NCBI GenBank assembly: GCA_012523405.1 | Contig: JAAYIN010000003.1 | Coordinates: 1-64,000, forward strand | Source: Clostridiales bacterium | GTDB taxonomy: Bacteria > Bacillota > Clostridia > Christensenellales > Aristaeellaceae | Length of the DNA: 64,000 bases | Direction: 5' to 3' | Part shown: positions 16,389-25,463 of the stretch, one piece after another | How positions within the stretch are numbered: position 1 is the stretch's first letter | Layout: the number at the start of each line of letters is the position of its first letter | Program-made: the position numbers and the translations under genes | Notes under the pieces: model-generated | Seen by the model: the letters and a program-made list of their open reading frames with translations, nothing else | The model's database searches: none | What the model was told of the DNA's origin: nothing

Positions 16389-17896
16389 CCTCTTTCACCT
16401 CCTGCAATTGCTCTCATGACACTTTCCTGTGTCATGTCTCCACTGAGTTCCCCTACCTTTTCGCCATCTCTGAGTACTGCCATGCGGTTGCATGTGCGGA
16501 GCATTTCTTCAATTTCAGATGAAATAAAGATGATGCCCTTGCCTTCTTGGGCAAGCTTAATCACGAGCTTTTGAATCTCGGTTTTTGTGCCGATATCAAT
16601 GCCGCGTGTGGGTTCATCCAATATGAGGAAATCAGGATCAGTAGCTAGCCAACGAGCTATAACGACCTTCTGTTGATTGCCGCCTGATAGCTGTTTGAGC
16701 AATGTTTCACGGCTGGGTGTTTTGATTTGCAAAAGCTCGATGAACTTATCTGCAATTTCGCATTGCTCCTTCATCGGTACTAAATGCATCATGCCTCGGC
16801 GAGCTTGCACCGCAAGAATGATATTTTCGCGCACACTTAAATCATCGATGATACCTTCTGCTTTGCGGTCATCTGGCAGCATGCCCATCCCTAAGTGGAT
16901 AGAATCAAGCGGCTTGGATATCTTTACATCATTCCCTTTGGCTTGGATTGATCCGCTGGTTACTTTATCAGCACCATAAATCGCACGCGCCAATTCACTT
17001 CGGCCAGAGCCAAGCAGTCCTGTTAGTCCCACCACTTCGCCTCGCTTGATTTGCAAATCAAAAGGCTTGATTTTACTAGTGCCCAGATTCTTCGCGTCAA
17101 TCAGCATTTCACCATGACTGTTTATACTGCCTTCCGGCTTGATATTGGCTAGGTCGTCAAAATCCTTGCCCATCATAGCCGCAATCAATTTGATACGCGG
17201 CAAATCATCAATGGGATATTCACCAACCAATGCACCGTTTCTAAGAACGGTGATTCGATCACAAACTGCATATACCTGCTCTAAGAAGTGAGTAACAAAC
17301 ACGATGCCGATTCCCCTGTCGCGAAGATCGCGCATGAGGTCAAATAGCTTTGCAACCTCGACATCATCCAATGATGACGTTGGTTCATCCAAAACCAGCA
17401 CCTTGCAATCCATATCAACAGCGCGGGCAATAGCAATCATTTGCTGCATTGCCAGTGAAAAATCCTCTAGATTCTTCTGTACATCGACATGTAAATCCAG
17501 TCTTTGCATTAGTTCCTGAGAACGAGTTACAATGGTTTTTCGATCAATTGTTTTCAGTTTTGTAAGTGGTTCGCGTCCAATGAATAGGTTTTCAGCGACA
17601 CTTAGATTGGGACAGAGATTGATCTCCTGAAACACCGTGGAAATGCCACGCAACTGAGCTTCAAGGGTGGAATGATTGAGAATATCTCCTTTGATACCTT
17701 CTATAGAAATCTGACCATTATCAAAATCATGCACGCCATTTAAGCATTTGATCAGCGTGGATTTACCCGCGCCATTCTCTCCCATCAGCGCATGAATCTC
17801 GCCTTTACGCAAGGTAAAATCCACATCATCAAGTGCTTTAACGCCTGGGAAAGTCATGGTAATATTGCGCATGGTCAGGACGACTTTATCTTCCAT
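16385..17896 (-). CDS. ytfR: Sugar ABC transporter ATP-binding protein, YtfR-like
   Basis: This is a double ATPase of the CUT2 type, about 503 residues from the chosen start. The first half has Walker A GENGAGKSTLIK, a signature region LAMQQMIAIARAV and Walker B VLVLDEPTSSLD. The second half has GLLGSGRSELARAIYG, LSGGNQQKVVIARWL and LILDEPTRGID. The longer frame from 18004 would translate through the hairpin at 17965-17993, so I chose ATG 17896 (MEDKVVLTMRNIT), preceded by AAAGGA about 11 bases upstream. It lies downstream of ytfQ across a terminator-like hairpin. Confidence 0.9.
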   Translation of the reverse strand: MEDKVVLTMRNITMTFPGVKALDDVDFTLRKGEIHALMGENGAGKSTLIKCLNGVHDFDNGQISIEGIKGDILNHSTLEAQLRGISTVFQEINLCPNLSVAENLFIGREPLTKLKTIDRKTIVTRSQELMQRLDLHVDVQKNLEDFSLAMQQMIAIARAVDMDCKVLVLDEPTSSLDDVEVAKLFDLMRDLRDRGIGIVFVTHFLEQVYAVCDRITVLRNGALVGEYPIDDLPRIKLIAAMMGKDFDDLANIKPEGSINSHGEMLIDAKNLGTSKIKPFDLQIKRGEVVGLTGLLGSGRSELARAIYGADKVTSGSIQAKGNDVKISKPLDSIHLGMGMLPDDRKAEGIIDDLSVRENIILAVQARRGMMHLVPMKEQCEIADKFIELLQIKTPSRETLLKQLSGGNQQKVVIARWLATDPDFLILDEPTRGIDIGTKTEIQKLVIKLAQEGKGIIFISSEIEEMLRTCNRMAVLRDGEKVGELSGDMTQESVMRAIAGGERG

Positions 17897-17964
17897 CTGC
17901 CATCCGTTCCTTTCTAAGTAAAATGCGGGACTGGAGCGGACTGTCGCCCCACACCCGATATGAA

Positions 17965-17993
17965 AAGGAGAGAGGCTTCCGGCCTCTCTCCTT
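17965..17993 (-). terminator. Hairpin between the ytfQ-like and ytfR-like genes
   Basis: A perfect 12-bp stem (17965-17976 with 17982-17993) is followed on the minus strand by TTTTC. The downstream genes have no clear promoter of their own, so it probably acts as a leaky terminator that keeps binding-protein message above permease message. Confidence 0.7.
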
Positions 17994-18037
17994 AGAGTTA
18001 GCATATTGCTATGCCGGCTTAACTATTTAGGCCTAGC

Positions 18038-19018
18038 TTAGAAGGGACGAGATGTGATGATTTCTTCGGTGATGGTAACAGCATATTCACTAGTGATGCC
18101 AGGTGCGCAGAAACCAGAGTCAGGAACGATTGTCATAGCATCGTACGCTTCGCCAGCTTCCAGCTTAGCAATTAGTTCCTTGACGGTTGTAGCCTGCATG
18201 GGATTGCACTCAACGTTGCAGGTGATCTTGCCTTCTAGTGTGTAGGTAAGTCCAGCGTTGGTTGCGTCATAGGAGATAAGGGTAACGTCGCCATCTACGC
18301 CGTATGTTACGCCAGCTGCGTCCATAGCGTCCATTGCGCCATAAGCTTCATTATCATTCTGGCAAACAACTACGTTGTACTGTCCAGGATAGGTCTTAAT
18401 GAAGCTTTCCATGACTTCCTGTCCACCAGCTTGGTCAAAGTTACCACTCTGGCTATCAAGAATTTTCCAGTTGTCATGCGTTGCAGCAATGTTATTGAAG
18501 CCTTCTGTGCGACCTAGGGTTGCGGATGCGCCAACGGAGCCTTCGATAACAAGGATGTTTGCATCAGCACCGTCTAGGTACTCTGCCAGCCAGTTGCCAG
18601 CGGTTTCGCCTTCAAGAACCATGTTGGTGCAAACCTGAGCGGTGTAAAGAGCGGGATCAGCACTTACGCCACGGTCAGCAATGATGACGGGGATGCCAGC
18701 GTCATTGGCTTCGCCCAAAACGGTTTCCCAGCCAGCTTCCTGCACGGGGCAGATGACGATGTATGCAACGTCCTGCTCGATGAAGCTGCGAACAGCGTCA
18801 AGCTGTGCTGCGTGATCGTTGTCAGCATCTACGAATAGGAGTTCAAAGCCATTCTCGGCGACGAAAGTGCTCTGATAGTCATTGGTGTTAGCTGCACGCC
18901 AGTCAGATTCATGACCGACCTGAGCAAAACCGATGGTAATTACATCTTCTGCAGATGCGAAGGAGCATAGTCCAAGAACCATAACCAACGCGGTTAGTAA
19001 TACTAGGAACTTTTTCAT
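18038..19018 (-). CDS. ytfQ: Sugar ABC transporter substrate-binding protein, YtfQ-like
   Basis: This 326-residue periplasmic-binding-protein family 4 member delivers sugar to the importer. It closely follows the galactofuranose-binding protein YtfQ: TIGFAQVGHESDWRAANTND, VRSFIEQDVAYIVICPVQEA, GIPVIIADRGVS, GSVGASATLGRTEGF and VVCQNDNEAYGAMDA. The signal peptide ends in SFASA-ED with no lipobox cysteine, so it is predicted to be cleaved by signal peptidase I. GGAGGG precedes ATG 19018. Galactofuranose is the best guess at substrate. Related pentose or hexose sugars cannot be excluded. Confidence 0.88.
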   Translation of the reverse strand: MKKFLVLLTALVMVLGLCSFASAEDVITIGFAQVGHESDWRAANTNDYQSTFVAENGFELLFVDADNDHAAQLDAVRSFIEQDVAYIVICPVQEAGWETVLGEANDAGIPVIIADRGVSADPALYTAQVCTNMVLEGETAGNWLAEYLDGADANILVIEGSVGASATLGRTEGFNNIAATHDNWKILDSQSGNFDQAGGQEVMESFIKTYPGQYNVVVCQNDNEAYGAMDAMDAAGVTYGVDGDVTLISYDATNAGLTYTLEGKITCNVECNPMQATTVKELIAKLEAGEAYDAMTIVPDSGFCAPGITSEYAVTITEEIITSRPF

Positions 19019-19068
19019 TAAGAAACCCTCCGTTCATTTTTCAGGGGTTAACCCTGTCTATGTGGTAT

Positions 19069-19097
19069 ATTCTACGCCGAATGATACAAATTTACAA
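19069..19097 (-). promoter_or_regulatory. Promoter of the YtfQ-like importer operon
   Basis: Minus-strand TTGTAA (19092-19097) and TAGAAT (19069-19074) are 17 bases apart. The weak -35 fits a promoter that needs an activator, here probably the AraC-type regulator encoded next door. A CAGGG/CCCTG inverted repeat follows at 19042-19056 in the leader. Confidence 0.5.
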
Positions 19098-19197
19098 TTG
19101 AGAGCATTTCTAAATTGGTTGAAGATCATTTCACTTGGCATAGAATTTAACTCTATACGACTGCAGAGGTGGAATTTGGTTTTATAAAAGTTGAATA

Positions 19198-20793
19198 TTA
19201 TTTCTTTCCCTTCGATTTGCGATACTCGCTGGGCGTCATGGATGTGTTCTTCTTAAAAAGATAGCTGAAATAGTGCGGATCATTATACCCTACCGCGTAG
19301 GCTATCTGAGAAGAACGCATGTCAGTAGCATGCAGCAGCTCCTGTGCTTTGCTAATGCGCAATGCAGTTAAGTGCTCCGTAAAGGTATTCCCTGTCTTTT
19401 GTGCAAAGACGGTAGAAAAGCGACTGTTTGACATCCCAACAAACTCAGATACATCCTGTAGCATCAAGGTAGGATCAGCAAAATGCTGCGCGAGGTATGC
19501 CCTTGCGCGTGCCACAGGCGCATTGTTTTGAGAGGGATCATGTGCATCGCGGTAGTGAATTGCTTGCCTAAGCAGTTCAGATGCGGCAGGCAAATCTTTT
19601 TCTGTTTTGTCGCCTTTCATCAGTAAACGCTGCTCGTAAGCTTCCGTTTTCAGAACCGACTTAGGATCGCCGCCTGCTTCCCTCACAATGCGAACCGCTG
19701 TCATCAGTGCTTCTACGTGGAAGTAATCAGCTGCAACTGCAGAGTGGATATCAGCAGAACCAAGCGATTGAGCATATTCCTGCAAACTACTATAGATTTC
19801 TTCTGTATTGGCATACTGCATTTGCTCAAACATAGGACGGATATTCAGGTCGACAGCTGCAGGTGCAACGTCAGCAAGTTCGTCTATACCCATAATTCTA
19901 GGGGATGCAGATAATTCATTGCTTGATTTGAGCGCATGATGTATATGCCTTGCCGTATTGACGGACTGAGCAAGCTCGGTAAAATCAACGACAGTTTCGC
20001 CAATGGAAGCTATGATATTTGTGCAATTCATCCGCTCCAATTCGCTTGTGGCAGAGCGTGCAAATGCATAGGTTCGCTCTTCGATGTCGGCTTGATTATC
20101 GCCAAGGACAATCGCAAATGAGCCATGCTTTCCATTGCATAGATGAACCGTCCCAGCATTGCTTTGGGCTAGCGAATATAAAACATCACGCTGAGCGGAT
20201 CGACTGCCTGATTGGGGGGTGTAGGCAAAATCGATCACAGCGTAGCATTTCGCAACTAAGTTGATGCCTAAGCTGCGCAATTGCTCCAGCAGCTTTTCAG
20301 CATTGTCGCTGTCGGGCGGGTCTAGTAATATGGCTGACAGCAGCTTCTCCTTTACCAACCGATTCCCTTGGGTAAATCGTATCTGCATCCTTTCTAAATT
20401 GGAGCGATTGAGCCGTTCTTGATCAATCGTCTGGCTCACGTGATTTAAAGATTCCTGCAAATCCTTTGCGGATACAGGTTTCAGCAGGTATTCCTGTACG
20501 CCAAGATTCATTGCTTTCCTTGCATAATTAAAGTCATCATATCCCGAAAGAATGATGATCTTCATCCAAGGCATCAGGCGCTTCACCTCGCTGCAAAGCT
20601 GCATACCATCCATGAATGGCATGCGAATATCGGTAATCAGTATATCGGGGCGCTCGTCTTGCAGCATGGGAAGTGCAATCTCGCCATCGGGCGCTTCGCC
20701 TACTAATATATAGTCACTATCTACCCATAGCTGGGAATTACGAATCCCTTCCCTGATGGCAATCTCATCATCCACTAAAAAAACCTTATACAT
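19198..20793 (-). CDS. Response regulator, AraC-type (YesN family)
   Basis: This 531-residue regulator is the output of a two-component pair. The receiver (1-120) has the phosphorylatable aspartate in DILITDIRMPFMDG and the lysine in YLLKPVSA. A middle region of about 290 residues resembles the GGDEF-fold linker common in long YesN proteins. The C-terminal ~100 residues are an AraC double helix-turn-helix (VSEFVGMSNSRFSTVFAQKTG and IAYAVGYNDPHYFSYLFKKN). Its start shares one base with the kinase stop. It probably activates the importer promoter just downstream. Confidence 0.92.
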   Translation of the reverse strand: MYKVFLVDDEIAIREGIRNSQLWVDSDYILVGEAPDGEIALPMLQDERPDILITDIRMPFMDGMQLCSEVKRLMPWMKIIILSGYDDFNYARKAMNLGVQEYLLKPVSAKDLQESLNHVSQTIDQERLNRSNLERMQIRFTQGNRLVKEKLLSAILLDPPDSDNAEKLLEQLRSLGINLVAKCYAVIDFAYTPQSGSRSAQRDVLYSLAQSNAGTVHLCNGKHGSFAIVLGDNQADIEERTYAFARSATSELERMNCTNIIASIGETVVDFTELAQSVNTARHIHHALKSSNELSASPRIMGIDELADVAPAAVDLNIRPMFEQMQYANTEEIYSSLQEYAQSLGSADIHSAVAADYFHVEALMTAVRIVREAGGDPKSVLKTEAYEQRLLMKGDKTEKDLPAASELLRQAIHYRDAHDPSQNNAPVARARAYLAQHFADPTLMLQDVSEFVGMSNSRFSTVFAQKTGNTFTEHLTALRISKAQELLHATDMRSSQIAYAVGYNDPHYFSYLFKKNTSMTPSEYRKSKGKK

Positions 20794-22250
20794 TAAGCGA
20801 CTTCTCCCTTCAGCTTTGCAGGAACTCTAAAACCGACAGTAGTTCCTTGTTCATTGCTTTCAATGTGCAAGCCATCTGCCTGATTGTAATGAAGCCGGAT
20901 TCGCTGGTTTACATTATGAAGCCCGAACCCGCTGCTGGAGGATTCCAGTAATGGCTCGGTTCGCGGCATGTCAAGTTCGTTTTCCAAACTATTGATGACG
21001 GTAAAAAGCTGGTCTTTATCCATACCGCGACCTGTGTCTGTGACCGTGAAATATAGGTACTCGCCTTCTTTTTTACCATTTACAGTGATTTTACCGCCGC
21101 CGCGTTTATATTTAATGCCATGATAAATAGCATTTTCAACCAGCGGTTGCAGCAGCAGCTTGAGGATATAGCTATCGCACATATCATCAGGTATAATGAT
21201 TTCATAGTTTAATATGTCGCGATAACGGATTTTCTGTATGGCAAGGTAGCCGGTTAAGTGCTTGATTTCTTGAGAGACGGGAATCCAATCAGCACCTGAA
21301 GACAGGGAGATGCGAAAGAAGTCGCTCATTGCCTTGGTGATATTGATGACTTCACCACTATGCCCTGTTTCGGCCTGCCAGATGATGGTGTCAAGTGTAT
21401 TGTAAAGAAAATGTGGATTGATCTGGGCTTGTAAAGTTCGTAGTTCTGCTTTTTTTAGTTTTTCCTGCTCTTCGTGATTTTGCTGGATAAGTGTCTCAAC
21501 GCGATCAGCCATGAAGTTAACACGATCAGTTAGGTCGCTCAGCTCTTCGACATCAGTCGTTGGTGCACGTGCCTGAAGATTACCCTCCGCCAGAAGATCA
21601 GCAAAGTGTGCGAGCTGGGCAATTGGCTCGTTGATGGACCTGACCATGCGCCGGCGCATTTTGATCGAGATGCCGAGCGCAAGCAGCAGCAGCAGCACCT
21701 CGGCAATGACGGAGATCATGGTGATCCTGCCTAGCAGGGCGTTGGTTGTCGCAACGTCCTCCACCTCATGCATAATATAATTATCAAGCATGCCATTGAT
21801 AAGGGATGCCACGGAGCGAACCTCCTCTAAAATAGCTTCGTTTGTGACGACGGGTATCTCTTGAGCTACATTGCTCTGGATCTTTTGCACATAATCACTT
21901 AGTGTTAACATGGTGCGTTTAGCGACGGTTAATTCTAGATTTTCGTTTCTGTCACTTTCATTAATAAGCTTTGATAATGTATTATTCACGTTATCAATGA
22001 GATCATAGGTATCGCTGTTTTCAAATGTTGTTCGTCCTGCGACAATAGACCATACGCTTTCAGGAATCTCTACATTAATCAGCGGCTTCAGTGACGCTAC
22101 TGTTTCCATACGCGATGTAGAGGCACTATAGCTAGCCGTATAGATCAGCATGACGATGATGCTGATCACTACCGGAAAGAGCAATACAGCAGTTAAAACC
22201 AGATTGGATACATTGACTTCTTTTGTGATGCTTCGTTTTTGTTCAGACAT
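20793..22250 (-). CDS. Sensor histidine kinase (YesM/LytS type)
   Basis: This 485-residue membrane kinase has two transmembrane helices (about 17-38 and 170-195) flanking a ~130-residue extracytoplasmic domain. A HAMP segment (INEPIAQLAHFADLLAEGN) and a coiled linker follow. The phosphoacceptor motif is LQAQINPHFLYNTLDTI, and the ATPase motifs are LLLQPLVENAIYHG, DTGRGM and GFGLHNVNQRI. It begins two bases before the end of the lipoprotein gene is cleared, with AAGGGG as its ribosome site, so kinase and lipoprotein are co-expressed. Confidence 0.92.
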   Translation of the reverse strand: MSEQKRSITKEVNVSNLVLTAVLLFPVVISIIVMLIYTASYSASTSRMETVASLKPLINVEIPESVWSIVAGRTTFENSDTYDLIDNVNNTLSKLINESDRNENLELTVAKRTMLTLSDYVQKIQSNVAQEIPVVTNEAILEEVRSVASLINGMLDNYIMHEVEDVATTNALLGRITMISVIAEVLLLLLALGISIKMRRRMVRSINEPIAQLAHFADLLAEGNLQARAPTTDVEELSDLTDRVNFMADRVETLIQQNHEEQEKLKKAELRTLQAQINPHFLYNTLDTIIWQAETGHSGEVINITKAMSDFFRISLSSGADWIPVSQEIKHLTGYLAIQKIRYRDILNYEIIIPDDMCDSYILKLLLQPLVENAIYHGIKYKRGGGKITVNGKKEGEYLYFTVTDTGRGMDKDQLFTVINSLENELDMPRTEPLLESSSSGFGLHNVNQRIRLHYNQADGLHIESNEQGTTVGFRVPAKLKGEVA

Positions 22251-22251
22251 A

Positions 22252-23226
22252 TCAATATCCCCTTGGAGGAAGTTGCCTCAGGTCATCATACTCGCTAAAC
22301 GTTTCTTCTTGCGGTGATGTGATTCTAGGAACCTCTTCTCCGGCCATTAACTTCTTAGCATGTTCCATAACAATATCTCCAAGCATCGGTGTACACTCTA
22401 TCACACAGTTGATTTTGCCTTCAGAAATCAAGTCAACGGTTGCCTGTTCCCCGTCCACGGTGATAATAATGATGTCTTTACCCGGCTTTGCGCCCCATGC
22501 TTCGATTGCATCAATAGCGCCAAGCGTCATGCTATCATTATGGGAGTACATCACATCAATGTCATCTCCATATTTATTTAGTAAATACTTCATGCATTCT
22601 TCGCCTTTGGAACGCAGAAAATCGCCTGAAATGGTTTCAAGCATTTGAAAGGTATCGTCATTGTCGATGATATCATGAAATCCATCATAGCGTTGGAGTG
22701 TAGGGGTTGCATCCACAGTCCCTGCAATTTCCACAATCAATAGATGTTCCTTGCCAAGATCCTTTGCTTTACGCACAAGGAAATCTGCTGCACTGACGCC
22801 CTCTTGATAGAAATCCGCACCTACATACGCCGTATAAAGTGATTCGTCCGACGTGTTGATCAGCCGATCAACCAATATGACAGGGATGCCTGCGTTCTTA
22901 GCTTCTGTAAGCACGTTATCCCAACCGTCTTCGACAATGGGACAAAAAGCGATGACATCGACCTGATAGGCAATAAAGGAACGAATCGAATCAATTTGTT
23001 TTTCTTGCTTTTGATATGCGTTTTCCATCATTAATGAGATATTATGGCGCTTAGCTGCGCTTTCCATACTTGCTGTATTTCCGATTCTCCATGAACTTTC
23101 AGAGCCTAACTGGGAAAACCCAAGCAGCAGATTTGATGACGTTTCTTCAACAACTGTTTTGCTCGAACAACCGGAAAATATACAAAGTGCAATCATCAAG
23201 TACGCAATCAGCTTTCTGTTCTTCAT
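22252..23226 (-). CDS. YtfQ-like lipoprotein, probable sugar sensor for the adjacent kinase
   Basis: This is a periplasmic-binding-protein family 4 protein of about 324 residues. It resembles YtfQ (LLGFSQLGSESSWR, IRSFIAYQVDVIAFCPIVED, GIPVILVDRLIN, DVMYSHNDSMTLGAIDAI) but is encoded upstream of a kinase and regulator rather than with permeases. Unlike the transport binding proteins here it has a true lipobox (CIFSGC), so it should be tethered to the membrane outer face. I chose ATG 23226 (MKNRKLIAYL) because AGAGGG precedes it and the signal peptide starts there. Its role is inferred by analogy with XylFII-LytS-YesN of Clostridium beijerinckii: a sugar-bound binding protein that modulates the kinase. 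Confidence 0.85.
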   Translation of the reverse strand: MKNRKLIAYLMIALCIFSGCSSKTVVEETSSNLLLGFSQLGSESSWRIGNTASMESAAKRHNISLMMENAYQKQEKQIDSIRSFIAYQVDVIAFCPIVEDGWDNVLTEAKNAGIPVILVDRLINTSDESLYTAYVGADFYQEGVSAADFLVRKAKDLGKEHLLIVEIAGTVDATPTLQRYDGFHDIIDNDDTFQMLETISGDFLRSKGEECMKYLLNKYGDDIDVMYSHNDSMTLGAIDAIEAWGAKPGKDIIIITVDGEQATVDLISEGKINCVIECTPMLGDIVMEHAKKLMAGEEVPRITSPQEETFSEYDDLRQLPPRGY

Positions 23227-23252
23227 GCAGATTCCCTCTTCCCATTTATGTG

Positions 23253-23281
23253 AGTATATAATTGGCATTTGATATGTACAA
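23253..23281 (-). promoter_or_regulatory. Promoter of the lipoprotein-kinase-regulator operon
   Basis: Minus-strand TTGTAC (23276-23281), 17 bases, TATACT (23253-23258), 27 bases upstream of the lipoprotein start. Confidence 0.55.
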
Positions 23282-23554
23282 TATAGCATAAGTTCCATAA
23301 GCTGTCCATGATGACAGGTTGCGTTGATGCTTACGTATCAAAGTCATCCATGCTAGGTCAGTATGTACAAGGGCGCTCATCATCTGCTGGTTTTGGACGC
23401 GTCGTGTAACCACATATTGAGGTATCTTCATTTGCATGCAATCAATTTCTCACCCTCAAAATAGATTACAGCACTATAAATACAATTTCTGTATTGTGTC
23501 GTAATTGTAATGAACATAAGTCGCAAATGTCATGAAAATTGAATTCATATGCTG
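23282..23554. other. Divergent intergenic region
   Basis: This is the middle of the 369-base gap between the sensor operon and the Fbp-like importer. No coding frame with a ribosome site and no RNA gene was recognised. It presumably holds regulatory sites for both sides. Confidence 0.4.
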
Positions 23555-23560
23555 TATAAT
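23555..23560 (+). promoter_or_regulatory. Candidate -10 of the Fbp-like importer operon
   Basis: A perfect TATAAT lies 36 bases before the ATG at 23596, but no good -35 is found 17 bases upstream (ATGAAA). An activator-dependent promoter is possible. Confidence 0.4.
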
Positions 23561-23595
23561 ATGATAACACAGTACAAATAACAAAGGATGATCCT

Positions 23596-25458
23596 ATGAT
23601 CAACACATCAAGCAACACAACACACACGGCACCCCCTTACAGTGCTGCGCGAAAATGGCGCAACCGCATCAAAACAGCGATGACATCCCCATACCAGATC
23701 ATTGTCATTATTTCAGTGATCCTATTAGCCTACCTGATTGTCATTCCCCTCTTTGAGATGATTCGTACCACCTTTACATTAGCTAAGGCTGATGCAAGGC
23801 GTGCGGGCGGCGAAGCGGGAGATTTAACGTTCTACTACTGGAAGAGACTACTGTTCAGCGATGTATCAAAAAACCTCTTTTTTGTTCCCTTGCTCAATTC
23901 ATTGGTCATTGCTTGCTCGGTATCCGCTATTTCCATCGTAACCGGCGCACTGATTGCATGGGTTATGGTTCGTACTGATATTCCGTGCAAGCGCTTCTTT
24001 TCGCTTGCGGTCATCGTGCCGTACATGCTTCCTTCATGGTGTAAATCGATGGCTTGGCTATCGGTGTTTCGAAACCAACGAATAGGAGGTGCTGCTGGTT
24101 TACTCAGCTATTTGGGGGTCACGACGCCCGATTGGCTGGCATACGGACCGGTGGCAATCATTGTGGTTCTCTCGATACACTACTATGCTTATGCCTATCT
24201 GCTGGTATCGGCGGCTCTTCGCTCCGTCAACTCAGAGCTTGAAGAAATGGGCGAAATCGTAGGCGCTAGCAAGACCTTCATTCTTCGCAGGATCACCTTC
24301 CCGCTGGTATTGCCTGCAATCCTATCATCGTTTATTCTTACCTTTTCCAAGTCCATGGGTACCTTTGGTGTTCCATCGTTCCTAGGCTTGAAGGTTAATT
24401 ACTATACCATTTCCACTTCGCTTTATTCGACTGTGCAACGACAAAAAGGTACTAGCTTTGCGATTAGCTTGATGCTCATCGCTATCGCTTCCATCAATAT
24501 TTTCATGAATCAACGCATGATCGGTGCACGTAAATCCTACGCAACTATTGGCGGCAAAGGCGGTCGTTCATCGCTGGTCAAACTCGGCAAGTGGAAGCCT
24601 GTGATCGTAGCTGTGCTTTCAATCTTCTTGCTCTTTGCAGTGATGATGCCTTTGGTTGTTTTGCTCTACCAGAGCTTTATGCTAAAGGCGGGCGAATTTG
24701 GACTGGACAACTTGACACTTCATTATTGGTTTGGCAATGCTGATCCAAATATTTCAGATGGCATGCCTGGTGTGTTTAAGTCTTCTCAATTTTGGATGTT
24801 TGTTAAAAACACACTCAAGCTTACGTTCATCACTTCGCTTGTCGCCACGCTATGCGGACAGATGCTTGGATACATCAACTCACGCGGGCGTCATTTGCGT
24901 AGCGGTAAGCTTGTTGAGCAGCTTGTATTCATCCCCTATCTAATCCCTTCTATCGCATTTGGTGCAATGTACCTATCCATGTTTGCTACGTCCACCAAAG
25001 TGAATATCTTCTCGCAAGATATCACGATCATACCATCACTATATGGAACGTTTGCATTGCTGGTGCTAGTAAGCATCGTCAAGCATCTCCCCTTTGCTTC
25101 AAGAGCAGGTACGTCTAACATGATGCAAATTAGCATTGAACTTGAAGAGGCAGGACAAATAGCCGGCGCGTCATTTATACGCCGCTTCGGTCAAATTGTA
25201 TTGCCGCTTTCCAAAAATGGCTTTATGAGCGGGTTTATGCTGATTTTGATTAGCATTATGAAAGAACTCGACCTGATCGTCATTCTGATAACGCCAACGC
25301 AGGCAACCTTGCCCTATATGGCGTATACGTACTCCACCAGTGGATTCCAGCAACCCGCTAGTGCGGTCGCGATTGTCATGTTTGCGATGGTTTTCTTCTT
25401 CTATTGGATTGCGAATAGATTCTTTAATGCCGATATCGCCGGCGGATTGGGAGGTTGA
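23596..25458 (+). CDS. ABC transporter permease, double-domain (FbpB/AfuB type)
   Basis: This is a 620-residue fused permease with two BPD_transp_1 domains and about 12 membrane helices. Each half has its coupling loop: EMGEIVGASKTFILRRITFPL and LEEAGQIAGASFIRRFGQIVLPL. Large double permeases of this kind serve iron(III), thiamine, phosphonate or phosphoglycerate-type importers. AAAGGATG precedes ATG 23596. It is followed at once by its ATPase and a binding protein, forming a complete system. Confidence 0.88.
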   Translation: MINTSSNTTHTAPPYSAARKWRNRIKTAMTSPYQIIVIISVILLAYLIVIPLFEMIRTTFTLAKADARRAGGEAGDLTFYYWKRLLFSDVSKNLFFVPLLNSLVIACSVSAISIVTGALIAWVMVRTDIPCKRFFSLAVIVPYMLPSWCKSMAWLSVFRNQRIGGAAGLLSYLGVTTPDWLAYGPVAIIVVLSIHYYAYAYLLVSAALRSVNSELEEMGEIVGASKTFILRRITFPLVLPAILSSFILTFSKSMGTFGVPSFLGLKVNYYTISTSLYSTVQRQKGTSFAISLMLIAIASINIFMNQRMIGARKSYATIGGKGGRSSLVKLGKWKPVIVAVLSIFLLFAVMMPLVVLLYQSFMLKAGEFGLDNLTLHYWFGNADPNISDGMPGVFKSSQFWMFVKNTLKLTFITSLVATLCGQMLGYINSRGRHLRSGKLVEQLVFIPYLIPSIAFGAMYLSMFATSTKVNIFSQDITIIPSLYGTFALLVLVSIVKHLPFASRAGTSNMMQISIELEEAGQIAGASFIRRFGQIVLPLSKNGFMSGFMLILISIMKELDLIVILITPTQATLPYMAYTYSTSGFQQPASAVAIVMFAMVFFFYWIANRFFNADIAGGLGG

Positions 25459-25463
25459 TCAAA

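Noticed and set aside
17897-18004. N-terminal extension of the YtfR-like ATPase
   Set aside because: It would translate the 17965-17993 hairpin; homologous sequence begins at MEDKVVLTM with a ribosome site.
23246-23437. 63-residue minus-strand frame upstream of the sensor lipoprotein
   Set aside because: It overlaps the lipoprotein promoter and lacks a ribosome site.
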